Assembly: GCF_001544835.2 (NCBI RefSeq)
Contig: NZ_FCNX02000022.1
Coordinates: forward strand, 1 to 64,000
DNA length: 64,000 bases
Source: Caballeronia fortuita
GTDB taxonomy: Bacteria > Pseudomonadota > Gammaproteobacteria > Burkholderiales > Burkholderiaceae
Direction of reading: 5' to 3'
In this document: positions 51,554 to 60,656 of the stretch, piece after piece
Position numbering within the stretch: position 1 is the stretch's first letter
Layout of the letters: each line of letters starts with the position of its first letter
Program-made: the position numbers and the translations under genes
The notes under the pieces: model-generated
Database searches by the model: none
What the model was told of the DNA's origin: nothing
What the model saw: only the letters and a program-made list of their open reading frames with translations

Positions 51554-54500
51554 TTACGCTGCCTCCTTCAAAAGTTTGCGCATGTCACCGGACGTTTCCG
51601 CCGACAGCAATGCGAGGTCATCAACGAAGCGATCCAGCAGAGAATCCATGTGCAAGAAGGTCTCGTCTTCCAGTTCCGGCGTTGCCCAGTCCAGCCCCGC
51701 CTGCGTCGCATCACGCTTGTGCGCGACCATTTGGTCCTGATACTCGTCGATGCTGCCCGGCAAGTGGAAATACAGCACCTTCAACACGCCCTTCCGGTTC
51801 CATCGCAGCGCGCGCCGCATCGCCTGATACTCGATGCGCCACGTCCACGAACGGTCGTAGAAGAGGATGTAGTCGGCGTTCGGCAGGTTGTAACCGGCGC
51901 GGCCCGATGCCTTCGTGGCCATCAGCCCGGTTGCCAGTCCGCCCAAGAAGCGCTTGTCCTTATCGGCCACGCGACGCTTGATCGGGATCTCGCCATGAAA
52001 CGGGACCGTCTGCACCCCATGCGCATCCAGCTCGCGCGCCAGAAGATCGAGCACGCCCGGGTTTTCGGCGAACACGATTGCTTGCTTGCCTTCGGCCGCA
52101 ATCGCTCTCATCCGGGCCACGATCGCGCGTTGCTTGCTCGTCAGCCCGCCGATGTACTCCACGCCCTCCATCCCGAACTGCGGGTAGTTGGCAGAGAAGT
52201 GAACCGCGCGGATACGAGCGAGGATCGTCACGAGGTTGCACGCCTTCTTGTCATCGCGTGATGAGCGATACCAATCGGCGAACTCGTCAGCGGCGCGTAG
52301 GTACGCGGCCAGATGCCCGCGATCCCAGTCGACCGTTTCCACCTCAAACTGCGGCGGCTCGATCTGGATGTAGCGCGACACCTCAGGCTCGGCGACCAGC
52401 CGACGCTTGATATGTGGCGCGAGCATCGCCCGGTACAGGTGCAGGTTGCCGATCTTGGGCACCTCGCGCTTCGCCCCGTCCTGCAGGCTCTCCGCGAACT
52501 GCCACGTCACCCACTCCAGCACCACGAAGTCATCCCTGAATCGATCGACGCCGCGCATCGCGTATTCCACCGAGTTGATCCAGTTCTGCTCGAGATAGCC
52601 GACGCGGTAGCCGTAAGGCTGCGCTGCCGTTCCGTCACCACCGGAAAACGCGATTAGACCAAACGCATCTCTCGGTTAGTTCGGGATGGGACTTCCCGTC
52701 AAAACGAACCGTCGCCGCGCCGAAAGCTGCCAAAGCGCGCGGCTCTGATCGCTCGTAGGGTTGGCGAGGCGCTCGCCTTCGTCGGCCACCAGCAGGCCGA
52801 TGCGACGCCGCAGTCGATGCGCATATGTCACGCGCGCAGATGCGGCTTTGTCCACCGGCATACGCAGGCGCTCATACGAGATGAGGTTGATTTGCCGCAG
52901 GTCACCAAGGTCCGCCGCCGATTCGATTACCTTCACCTGATCGGCCGCGATCGGCAACTGGCCGATCTCCTTCAACATCTCCTCGATGAGCCGGGACTCA
53001 ACGACGATGAGGCCGTGCTTCGCACCGGAGACGAGGATCAGCGCCAACGCGAGCCGGGACTTGCCGCAGCCCTGCTCCCACGCAACGACGCAACCGGTCG
53101 GCTTCAACAGCGTTTCAACTAGATCATCGACCTGAAACTCCCAGTCGAGCCACTGATCGACGCCGAGCGCCTTCACGCGCGAGCGCAACGCCGCTGCTTG
53201 GTCGGGAAAGCGCGCGCACAGACCTTCGTGCACCACTTCCCACCCCTCGCTGACGTTCTCGACCGCGAACCGCGCATTGAGCTCGTCAACAGACAGGTGG
53301 TACCAGACGCCATGCAGCTCGTATCGGTACCGCCCGTCGGCTTCGCGATCAAACTGGACCTCGTCGCCCGCTTTGATTAGCGGACTGGCCCAGCGCGTCG
53401 CGTCGACCTTGTGGGTCTCCTTGGCGATGCCCGACACCTGATCTCGCGATCCAGCGCCGGTCGTCCATGCGACGTGCCTCAGCGGTATTGCTTGGCGCGC
53501 GCTACGCCGCATGCGTCTGCGGAAGTGCTCCATGAAGCCGGGCGCGAGTTGCGGGTTGCCACCGACGCTGCCGATTCGATCGAGCAACTGACCAAAGGCC
53601 GCGACCGGATCGTCTTGCACCAGATACGTCTCCATATCTAGCAAGCCTTGCCCGGAGTAACGGAAGCCACGCGGCAGCCGGTGGCCGTCGCGCGAGTAGA
53701 TGCGCTTCACGAGAACGGTGTTGAGCACCATCGCTTCGTTGAAGCCACACGCAAAGGACAAGCGAATGCGCCGGCCATCGTGTGACACCATGACTGACTT
53801 GTCTCCCGTGACGGCACGCGTGATGAACGGCACGCTGTCATCGAGCTTCTGCAGTCGCAACCGAGCTTCCCCGAAGGAACGATCCTCGAAGTGCAGCCCG
53901 ATATCCGGGCCTGGCTTCGCCAGATCGTCGACGACCGCCCGCACGAAGTCAGAGGGACGATCGCGATAACGGTCAAACACCACCACGGCCGTGCGCACGT
54001 TCGCGCCTTCGAGCTTGAACGCGTCGCCTGGAAGTTCGAACAGGCCAGCCGCGCGGCGCTTCGAGCGGTCGCCCTGCTCGCCCGCGATCATCGACTCGGC
54101 GGTCGTGATCGGCAGGAGCGCGACGACGATGTTCGCCGCCTCCAGCGCCTGATGCACGGCGTAGTTGTGACTCAACGCGCTGGTGCGCGCGCCGTACCGG
54201 CCCCACGTCGTGCATTCCAGCGTCTGCAGATGCGGCGACTCGAGATGGATTGAGAACGGCGGATTGATCAGTGCGATATCGAAGCGCGCCGGATGGATGT
54301 CTTCCATACCGGCTTGCCGGAACTCGCAATGAAACCCTACGTCCTCAAACACCTTCTGGCACTGCTGGATCACGTCAGCGTGGACGTCGACGCCGTACAC
54401 GGCATGGCGTTCCGGGTCTGCGTACTGAAGCAGCCGGCCGGAACCAACCGAGTTATCCAGGATTCGGATAAGCCGATTGACCTTCCAGCCGCTCACGAAG

Positions 54501-54673
54501 CTCCACATAAACGCCGCAATGGCGTCCGGTGTGAAGAATTGCCCGAGGTGCTGACGCCGTGCCGCTGCCAGTTCGCCCTGATGGGCGATCGACGGCGCCT
54601 GCGATCCCAAACTTCTGATTGCGCGCAACGGCTCATACCAGTCCCGCTCAAACGAAAACAAATCTCTCTGCAT
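51554..54673 (-). pseudogene. DNA N6-methylase plus SF2 helicase fusion (DarB-like), one in-frame TAA
   Basis: One frame of 1040 codons is broken only by TAA at codon 666 (52676-52678). The first part has methylase motif I DNSVGSGRLL (73-82) and motif IV NPPF (137-140), then SF2 motifs GCGKS (535-539), VADEGERL and LTGSPIPN. After the stop the frame continues PRDAFGLI and ends with the second helicase lobe (AIVFAENPG, MATKASGRAGYNL, QAMRRALRW). The stop falls inside motif III surroundings. Methylase-helicase fusions such as DarB serve as antirestriction proteins. Two separate products could still be made, the second from the ATG at 52570. Confidence 0.75.
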
Positions 54674-54686
54674 GAATTGCCTCTAG

Positions 54687-54714
54687 AAAAGAAAAGACCC
54701 GCCGAAGCGGGTCG
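54687..54714 (-). terminator. Intrinsic terminator
   Basis: On the minus strand GACCCGC-ttc-GGCGGGTC is followed by TTTTCTTTT. It lies between the 264-residue gene and the methylase-helicase gene. Confidence 0.75.
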
Positions 54715-54736
54715 AAAGGAGAAAGCGGTGGACGCC

Positions 54737-55531
54737 TTAGTACCGGTCGCGGGAGGCGAGATACTCAGCCCCAAACTCACTAATGAAGAGGGACAATGCG
54801 TCGCCCACGTCGTGAGCGAACTTGAACTGCCATTTGTCGTTGAACAGCACGATCTCCAGCCCCGTGAACGACAGCTTCTCGCGAGTGGAGAACGTCAGTC
54901 GGTGAACGCTGAAGTTGCGCAGTTGCATCGCAAGCGCGCCGAACTGATGCTTCTTCGCGAAGGTCGCCAAGCCGTCGAAGGTTGTGGCGACCGCCTGCTG
55001 AGAGGAGTAATAGACCTCGCGTTGCCCCTTCGAATGGAAGCACGACTGGGAGGTGACGCGCTTTTCGAGAATCACCGCGCTGCTGGTGCGCTTGATCTCG
55101 GTATCGGGCTTGAGCCAGAAGCCGTTGATGATGGCCTTGGCTGCCTGCTCGAACGCAACGCGCTCGCCAGCTTCACCACCGAACGTTCGCTCGAGGTGTT
55201 GCCAGAAGCCGTCCAAGTCAGGGATCTTGTTTTTCCTCAGATCCTCTTCGATATCGAGACCGCATCGGTCGAGTTCGCGACTCTGGTCGATCTCGATTCT
55301 GCCGCCGGCGGGCGCGAACTTGCGGCTTGCCTCCATCACAAGCCGAGACAGCACCCTACGACAGAACGTGTTGAGCTCGCGTTCGACCTTGTATTCGCTG
55401 CGCACTTCCATCGCCGAATACTCGGTCAGCCCGTCTGCGAAGACATCGCGCTCCGCCTGAACGACAGCGTGATATGCCACGGCTGCTGCCGCTTGGGCCG
55501 TCTTGAACTGCTCGATCAATTGCGTGTACAT
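54737..55531 (-). CDS. Hypothetical protein upstream of methylase-helicase (264 aa)
   Basis: A soluble protein with QREVYYSSQQAVATTFDGL and LEIVLFNDKWQFKF near the C-terminus. I do not recognise its family with confidence. The ATG at 55531 follows leader L13, under P7. Confidence 0.6.
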   Translation of the reverse strand: MYTQLIEQFKTAQAAAAVAYHAVVQAERDVFADGLTEYSAMEVRSEYKVERELNTFCRRVLSRLVMEASRKFAPAGGRIEIDQSRELDRCGLDIEEDLRKNKIPDLDGFWQHLERTFGGEAGERVAFEQAAKAIINGFWLKPDTEIKRTSSAVILEKRVTSQSCFHSKGQREVYYSSQQAVATTFDGLATFAKKHQFGALAMQLRNFSVHRLTFSTREKLSFTGLEIVLFNDKWQFKFAHDVGDALSLFISEFGAEYLASRDRY

Positions 55532-55590
55532 GCGTTGCTCCAAGAAATGAGCAGGCGCACGCCCGCAAAGGGGACGTGCCCCTGCGGGTT
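55532..55590 (-). promoter_or_regulatory. Leader L13
   Basis: A GGGG/CCCC hairpin with loop CACGU inside CCCGCA/UGCGGG; GCACG pairs with CGUGC in the 3' flank. A second hairpin (GCG..UGCUC with GAGCA..CGC) covers the GGAG. Confidence 0.65.
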
Positions 55591-55634
55591 GAAAAAGGAG
55601 ATTGATTGCGCGGTGAGCTTGCTAGGCGCCGCAT

Positions 55635-55728
55635 CGTCGATGCGCTAGAAGCGCGGGTGATACTGCAACAGTACATGCACGAGGTTCCGCCGCTGACACG
55701 AAAGGCGATCTTTTCATGGTGCCTTTCG
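55635..55728 (-). promoter_or_regulatory. Promoter module P7
   Basis: On the minus strand the upstream box ATGAAAAGATCGCCTTTCG (55699-55717) is part of a dyad CGAAAGGC/GCCTTTCG (55699-55728). A -10-like TACTGT and the hairpin CACCCGCGC-ttct-AGCGCATCGAC (55635-55660) follow. Confidence 0.6.
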
Positions 55729-55746
55729 TGCTCAGGCTAGGAAACC

Positions 55747-55769
55747 TTATCCACAGTTTCTGTGGCTAA
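55747..55769. promoter_or_regulatory. DnaA-box pair, possible origin element
   Basis: TTATCCACA at 55747-55755 is a perfect DnaA box, and TGTGGCTAA at 55761-55769 is a TTAGCCACA box on the other strand. GGGGATAACC follows nearby. No Rep gene is close, so an origin role is only a possibility. Confidence 0.4.
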
Positions 55770-55955
55770 CCTTGGGGATAACCTCAGCCGCCGCCCGCCG
55801 TTGGCGATATATCTACGGTTGGCGGAAAACGCGCAAGCGCGCATGCTCCTCAAAAGGCGCAACGATTTCGGTCCCTTTCGCCGGTCCGCCGCTGGCCTGC
55901 TGAGATCAGAATTTCGAGGTGCACGCGCGTGCGTGCAATCCCTTCGAGCACGTCC

Positions 55956-56402
55956 ATGAAAGTAAGTCACATTGCGACCATCGCGTTCCTTAGTGCCTCA
56001 GCCATCGGCATGACCGGAGCGGTCAGCGTTGTCGCGCGCCAGTTCACGATCGAACGCTCAGCCGTTCAGGTCGTCGTTGATACAAGCATCGCCGCACGAC
56101 TTCAGGGCTTGTCCGACGCGATGGAACACGTCCCGGCCGCTGGCCGTCCGTCGCTGCTGTCTAAATACGGCTTCAGGGACGAGACGGCGCTTGCTGCAGC
56201 CCTAGCAGCGCAGCGACGTGACCTGGACTCAGCAGAAAGACTGCGCGCTGCGGAACTCGCTGCCAACGAAAAGCGATTAGCCGCTTTGCTGGCGGCATGC
56301 GGCTTTAGTGCGATCGTCGCCATCATGGGGGCCGTTGCGCTCTACGACGCGCACGTGGCTCGCGGCCGAGTCACGCGCGAAGCCAATGCCATTGCCGCCT
56401 AG
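55956..56402 (+). CDS. Two-span membrane protein (148 aa)
   Basis: An N-terminal hydrophobic segment (IATIAFLSASAIGMTGAV) and a C-terminal one (LLAACGFSAIVAIMGAVAL) flank a helical Ala/Arg-rich domain that may be a coiled coil in the periplasm. Family unknown. It starts the plus-strand accessory run. Confidence 0.55.
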   Translation: MKVSHIATIAFLSASAIGMTGAVSVVARQFTIERSAVQVVVDTSIAARLQGLSDAMEHVPAAGRPSLLSKYGFRDETALAAALAAQRRDLDSAERLRAAELAANEKRLAALLAACGFSAIVAIMGAVALYDAHVARGRVTREANAIAA

Positions 56403-56436
56403 CGCCGTGCGACCAATCTCGCCTTATCAAAACAAG

Positions 56437-56766
56437 ATGAATCTGATCGTTGTTAGCTTCGAGGACTTCACGAAGGACCCCGCCGGCGCGCGTGCTGACT
56501 CTGTACCGTCTCCTGGCTTCCCCGACAGCTGGATCGACGCGCTCGTCGGAACCGGCTCCGTCTTTTCGCGCGACGAAGCCGCGCCCGGCGCTGTAAAGAC
56601 GATCGGCCTTCGCTTTCCGAGCGGCGAGCACGCCGAGCAGTTTTGCCTAAGCGTACGCAAAGTGGCCAATCTCCTCGGGACCCGGGCACACATCCACAAG
56701 GTTCCTGCCAATCAGGTGGACCTCACACTGAGCGAGGCCTCAAGACATCGTGCAAGTGTCATTTGA
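56437..56766 (+). CDS. Hypothetical protein (109 aa)
   Basis: A soluble protein starting MNLIVVSFEDFTKDP. No domain is recognised. It overlaps the DUF1173 gene by 17 bases, suggesting coupling. Confidence 0.5.
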   Translation: MNLIVVSFEDFTKDPAGARADSVPSPGFPDSWIDALVGTGSVFSRDEAAPGAVKTIGLRFPSGEHAEQFCLSVRKVANLLGTRAHIHKVPANQVDLTLSEASRHRASVI

Positions 56767-57961
56767 CGGACTCACAGTCTCACTCGAAGACGTTCAAGAC
56801 AACCCGGCGCGGTACGCACGCCATCTCGAACGCGCAAAGAAGTCACCGGGCTACTCTGTGTGCCGTTGCCAGGAGCGCGTCGCGGGCAGACTTTTGCGCC
56901 TCGTTGTGCGACGCTACGGCGCGCTTTTTCATCTCGCAAGATGGCCTGACGACGGGCCAAACCACGACGAGATCTCATGTCCCTTTTATGCCGCGGCGCC
57001 CATCAAAGATGGAAGAACGCCCGACGCCCTCAGTGCGATTCAGCAAACGCCCGCAGGGCTGAACGTCAAGCTCGACGCCTCGCTATCTGTTCGAACGCTC
57101 GAACGGTCGATACGCGCTGAAGGCGGCTCCTCGCTCACCACCACAACTCGCCGCGCCGCGCCGCTCCTTGGGTTTCTGCAACGCGTTTGGCTCGAGGCCA
57201 ATTTGCACGTCTGGCAAGGAGGTTCTACGCGCGGTTAGGGTCAGTGCAACGCACAGCTCGTGGCCGCTCTGGGCGATGGCAAGCTTAACGGTAAGCCCAT
57301 CCACGAGGTCTTGCATGTCATGCGTCGACATGACGAGAGCCAAGCGCAATCCATTGTCGCCGAGTTCAACGCGTTCCTAGACGAGATCACGACCACACCC
57401 CACGCTTCTCAACGCCGATTGGTGCTCGGCGAGCTCCGCGGCCTGGTGGCCTCGAAGTACGGCTTCGTCGTCGCGCTGCGCCAAACGAAGCGCACATTCT
57501 TCGCCTCAACACCCGTTATCGAATCGGCCGCCGCGTCGTTCAGGTCCGCCTGGGCGATGACGGGTGACCCTAGCGCGCGCGTCGTGATTCTCGCCTTGGT
57601 CGAGCGGACAAGGGACGGGAATCTTCGGATCATCGACCTTGCGCTGCAACTGTGCAGCAGCAGTTTCGTTCCCTGCGATTCGAGCTATGAGGTGGAAATG
57701 GCCAACCGGCTCGTTGCCGAGCGCCGACGTTTCATCAAGCCTTTGCGGCTCGAGGCCGGCGACGTCATGCTGCCCGACTTTCAACTGACCGATACCCGAC
57801 AGCCGACGGCAATCGAAATTTATGGGATGCAAGGCAATGAGCAATACCTTGCCCGCAAGAAAGAGAAACAGGCGCTGTACGCGCGCGACGCAAAACCGTG
57901 TGTTGAGTGGATACCGCCGGCCGACCTTGCGTCAGTACGGCTTCCTAAGCCGTTGACTTGA
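56750..57961 (+). pseudogene. DUF1173-like protein with one in-frame TAG
   Basis: The frame starts with GTG and has a CRC motif near residue 38 and an H-x-x-x-C segment near residue 72 (PNHDEISCPF), as in DUF1173. TAG at 57236-57238 (codon 163) interrupts it after GGSTRG. The same frame goes on with GQCNAQLVAALGDGKLNGK and runs to the end, including AIEIYGMQGNEQYLARK. A Trp codon (TGG) at the stop would restore a 403-residue protein. It was probably inactivated recently. Confidence 0.7.
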
Positions 57962-58015
57962 CGGTCGCTGCTTCTAGGATACTTTGAGCGCATCCGCCAC
58001 TGCTGAACAAATGAT

Positions 58016-58525
58016 ATGGCCTCGAACTCGTTCTTTTTAAATCGTGCAGTCGCGCGTAACGCCGACTGGCAAGTGAATTACCCCGCGCTCGCGATGGCAA
58101 GCACCATCGACGCGGTCGACGAACGACGCAAGCAGATCGTCGTTGCTGCTGCGGACGAAACGTCCCTGCGCGCGGTGTTCTTCAGTTCCCTCGGTGCAAT
58201 CCTCGACTTCCACGCAACTTGGGACGAACTGGAGCGGTCAGGCAAGGGATGGCTCGCTTTCACGATACGCTGGAACCGGTGGTGGCTGCCCAACGTTGAT
58301 CACGTTAAATGGCTAGAGCAGCACGCGTTCGCGCCAACCGACCTTCGCTTCGCGAATCGGGACCAGGGAGTCGCCGCCGGTGATAGCGCGTCTTTTCGCC
58401 GATTCCTCGATGTCGTTGAACTCCGCTATCGCCGCGACCCAGCCATCTCCAGCGTCCTGTTCGCGCCCAACGCCATTGCAGCCGTCGAGACTTCGCCAAT
58501 CAATACAGCCATGCGTCATTCATAA
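58016..58525 (+). CDS. Hypothetical protein (169 aa)
   Basis: A soluble protein with aromatic-rich middle (FTIRWNRWWLPNVDHVKW). No family is recognised. The first ATG is used. Confidence 0.5.
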   Translation: MASNSFFLNRAVARNADWQVNYPALAMASTIDAVDERRKQIVVAAADETSLRAVFFSSLGAILDFHATWDELERSGKGWLAFTIRWNRWWLPNVDHVKWLEQHAFAPTDLRFANRDQGVAAGDSASFRRFLDVVELRYRRDPAISSVLFAPNAIAAVETSPINTAMRHS

Positions 58526-58533
58526 GACCGTCA

Positions 58534-58833
58534 ATGCGCAAGGTCATTCCCTTCGGCAGGCGAGCCGTCGCTCCTGACACGCCCCGCGATGTTAAGGCCA
58601 AGTGTGCACACCGAAATCTTCGACTCGTCGAACAGAGCGATATCGTCATGTGCGCCGTTTGTCACGTCACGCTCAGTCCTATTTGGGCGCTGTCGATGCT
58701 GTCCGAGCAGTATGCATTTGCGATGGCTCACGTCGACCGGCTCAAATCTCGAATCGAGCTCGCCGACGCTCGGATCCTAGAGTTATCGCAGGCACTCGAT
58801 GCGATGTTGCCGGGCGAAAAGAAGCCTGAATAA
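58534..58833 (+). CDS. Small zinc-ribbon-like protein (99 aa)
   Basis: KCAHRNLRL and MCAVCHVTL together give a C-x-H...C-x-x-C metal site, followed by a helical C-terminus that may be a coiled coil (DRLKSRIELADARILEL). Function unknown. It follows the previous gene by eight bases. Confidence 0.5.
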   Translation: MRKVIPFGRRAVAPDTPRDVKAKCAHRNLRLVEQSDIVMCAVCHVTLSPIWALSMLSEQYAFAMAHVDRLKSRIELADARILELSQALDAMLPGEKKPE

Positions 58834-58903
58834 GTCGTCTACCGACACTTGACCAACCGTCGAACAGTGGTGCAATAGATCGCCAACGACTCAGGAGTGC
58901 ACC

Positions 58904-59299
58904 ATGAAACGAACCTTCGAATGCGGCCACAGCGGCAAGGGCAAGTACTGCCACGCGTGCGCGGCTGAAGAGAAGCAGAAGGCTGAGCGCCGTCTCGCGC
59001 TCGAAAAGAAGCGCGCTGCGAAGCGAGTCCTGACCACCGACGATCCGATCGACCTGTCCATGGTGCGACACCTTTCGGCCGTACAACGAGAGGCAAGAGA
59101 CCTGCTCGCAAAGGTCAGTAGCGGCGTGCATCCATTTTCACTCGACGGAAAGTTCATCAAGTCCTCGGCAGGCAAGCTGGTTTCCGTGCCGGTTGGCCGA
59201 TCCTATCGCCTGCTCTTTGACGCACCATCGCTCGCGCCGCTACGCCTCGTCAGTCACGAAGACTACAATGGGATTGCGGCGAATCGCGTAGCGGCATGA
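58904..59299 (+). CDS. Zinc-binding (DUF7682-like) protein with RelE-like C-terminus
   Basis: The N-terminus FECGHSGKGKYCHAC is a short zinc ribbon as in DUF7682 proteins. After a charged helix, the C-terminal 80 residues (VRHLSAVQREARDLLAKV, SVPVGRSYRLLF, HEDYNGIA) resemble a RelE/ParE-type fold. If so it is a fusion of a zinc ribbon with a toxin-like domain, with no antitoxin visible. AGGAG precedes the ATG. Confidence 0.55.
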   Translation: MKRTFECGHSGKGKYCHACAAEEKQKAERRLALEKKRAAKRVLTTDDPIDLSMVRHLSAVQREARDLLAKVSSGVHPFSLDGKFIKSSAGKLVSVPVGRSYRLLFDAPSLAPLRLVSHEDYNGIAANRVAA

Positions 59300-59349
59300 C
59301 GTCCCTTGACTGACGCTTCGCGCCGTCATCCTCTCAAGGAGGTACCGCG

Positions 59350-59538
59350 ATGAAGGTCGGTCCCAGTTTAGCGATGCGAACGGCGATCAACGCACTACGC
59401 GACATCGTCGAAAGTGAGCGCATGCCAAACGGCATCCCGCTAACTGATGATGAACTCGAATTGCATCGACTGTCTGCCGATGAACTCGAAAGGCAACTGG
59501 TGTCACTGAAAAATCTAGTGGGGCGGCTGGAAAGGTGA
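59350..59538 (+). CDS. Small helical protein (62 aa)
   Basis: A charged helical peptide (RTAINALRDIVESER, ADELERQLVSLKNLV) with a strong AAGGAGG before its ATG. Family unknown; it lies after the zinc-binding gene and might pair with it. Confidence 0.55.
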   Translation: MKVGPSLAMRTAINALRDIVESERMPNGIPLTDDELELHRLSADELERQLVSLKNLVGRLER

Positions 59539-59638
59539 CTTGCGGCGAGCGCGCTCAGGTGCCATCACGCGGGTAGCTATAATTAACGGCGGCTTACAAA
59601 ACTAGAACCGCCGGCGAGCCGGCGACAGGACAGGCGCC

Positions 59639-60304
59639 ATGACTGACGAGCTTTTTCCCTGCGACCATTGCGGCGGAAAGTGGTCTTTCGGATTCTCCCA
59701 GCGATTAGTCGGCCGTCCGTCGGCTCCTGAGCGCGACTTCGCTCGCCTCGGCAACAGCCTGACGCCGCCCATGCAAGACATGGAGCCGCGCTCACCATAT
59801 GACGTCCCTTACGAGAAGGTCTGCTGCATCTTCTGCGAAGAATGTGGGATGCAGACGCCTTGGATCCCGATCGGCAACGACCGCTACGCGGCACTGGATA
59901 AGGCCGGCGAGATTTGGAATGCGCGGATGCGGCGGCCGAAAGCCACCGAGGGAGATTTGCTTCAGCTCGTCAGGAAAGAAATCAGCGCAGTTGACGATGC
60001 TTACCTGATCGACCTCCTCTCGAGGAACGAGGACGACTGGGAAAAACGCGGGCCCATTTTCCAGATGCTCGCAAGGAAAATCGCCGACAGCAAAATCACG
60101 ATGAGCGAGTTCTGGCCAGTCGACACAGTCCTCCGCGATGCGGCGCGATATCGGAAGCTCCAGCAGTTAGCGAAGCGCATTTACATCGACGGAATCGCTT
60201 CGGTGCAGTTTCCCCGGATTCCCGCGACAGGCGGTGACGAAGGCAACTTTGAGAACAGCGTCAACGAGGCAGTCGATGACCTCCCCGACCGCAACCGCTG
60301 GTGA
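59639..60304 (+). CDS. Lar-like (restriction alleviation type) zinc protein
   Basis: The 221-residue protein has FPCDHCGGKW at the N-terminus and CCIFCEECGMQTPW followed by a WNARM end of domain near residue 92. This resembles Lar/Eaa-type zinc proteins of phages. The C-terminal 120 residues are helical and unknown. Restriction alleviation is plausible but not shown. Confidence 0.5.
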   Translation: MTDELFPCDHCGGKWSFGFSQRLVGRPSAPERDFARLGNSLTPPMQDMEPRSPYDVPYEKVCCIFCEECGMQTPWIPIGNDRYAALDKAGEIWNARMRRPKATEGDLLQLVRKEISAVDDAYLIDLLSRNEDDWEKRGPIFQMLARKIADSKITMSEFWPVDTVLRDAARYRKLQQLAKRIYIDGIASVQFPRIPATGGDEGNFENSVNEAVDDLPDRNRW

Positions 60305-60373
60305 CTTGACTTCATTCGGTAGCGATCATACTGAAGGGACCTACAAACTAGACACAGCGAACAAGGATCGAAT

Positions 60374-60514
60374 ATGTCACCCATCCAGTACATCGTCGCC
60401 GCCTACCGGCTCCGCAACAAACTCGCGCCGCAGCTTTTTACATTGCTCGCCCTGGGCGTGATCCTGACGTATCACGCGATGACCAGTCCGCACTTGGGTT
60501 GGCTCTTGGACTGA
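60374..60514 (+). CDS. Small membrane protein (46 aa)
   Basis: One hydrophobic segment (LFTLLALGVILTYHAM) after a basic N-terminus. AAGGAT lies before the ATG. It ends just before repeat copy 3. Confidence 0.45.
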   Translation: MSPIQYIVAAYRLRNKLAPQLFTLLALGVILTYHAMTSPHLGWLLD

Positions 60515-60525
60515 AACGCGAGAGT

Positions 60526-60656
60526 GACGCTCTCCGGAGAGCGTCCCATTCAAACACCTCTAAGAGTCAAGCTACTGAATTCAAATAGAAAAACCTCTGT
60601 TACAAAATGAGCCGGATATTCACACCCCCCTTAGTCGGCTCACTTTTCGCATTGTA
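60526..60656 (+). repeat. ~130-bp repeat, copy 3, overlapping recombinase 3' end
   Basis: Palindrome half GACGCTCTCC at 60526-60535 with its mirror, then the core at 60599-60656. The core's right end supplies the last codons and stop of the tyrosine recombinase gene. This is the usual arrangement of an attachment site next to its integrase gene. Confidence 0.8.

Noticed and set aside
4050..55590. Leaders L1-L13 as a known metabolite riboswitch (for example SAM-II, SAH or preQ1 types)
   Set aside because: Known ligand riboswitches keep fixed unpaired bases at the binding site; here sequence varies freely and only the pairing is kept, and the downstream genes share no metabolic pathway.
16053..60656. 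The ~130-bp repeats as insertion sequences or MITEs
   Set aside because: They have no terminal inverted repeats at their outer ends, no visible target duplications, and all copies are in the same orientation with one overlapping a recombinase gene.
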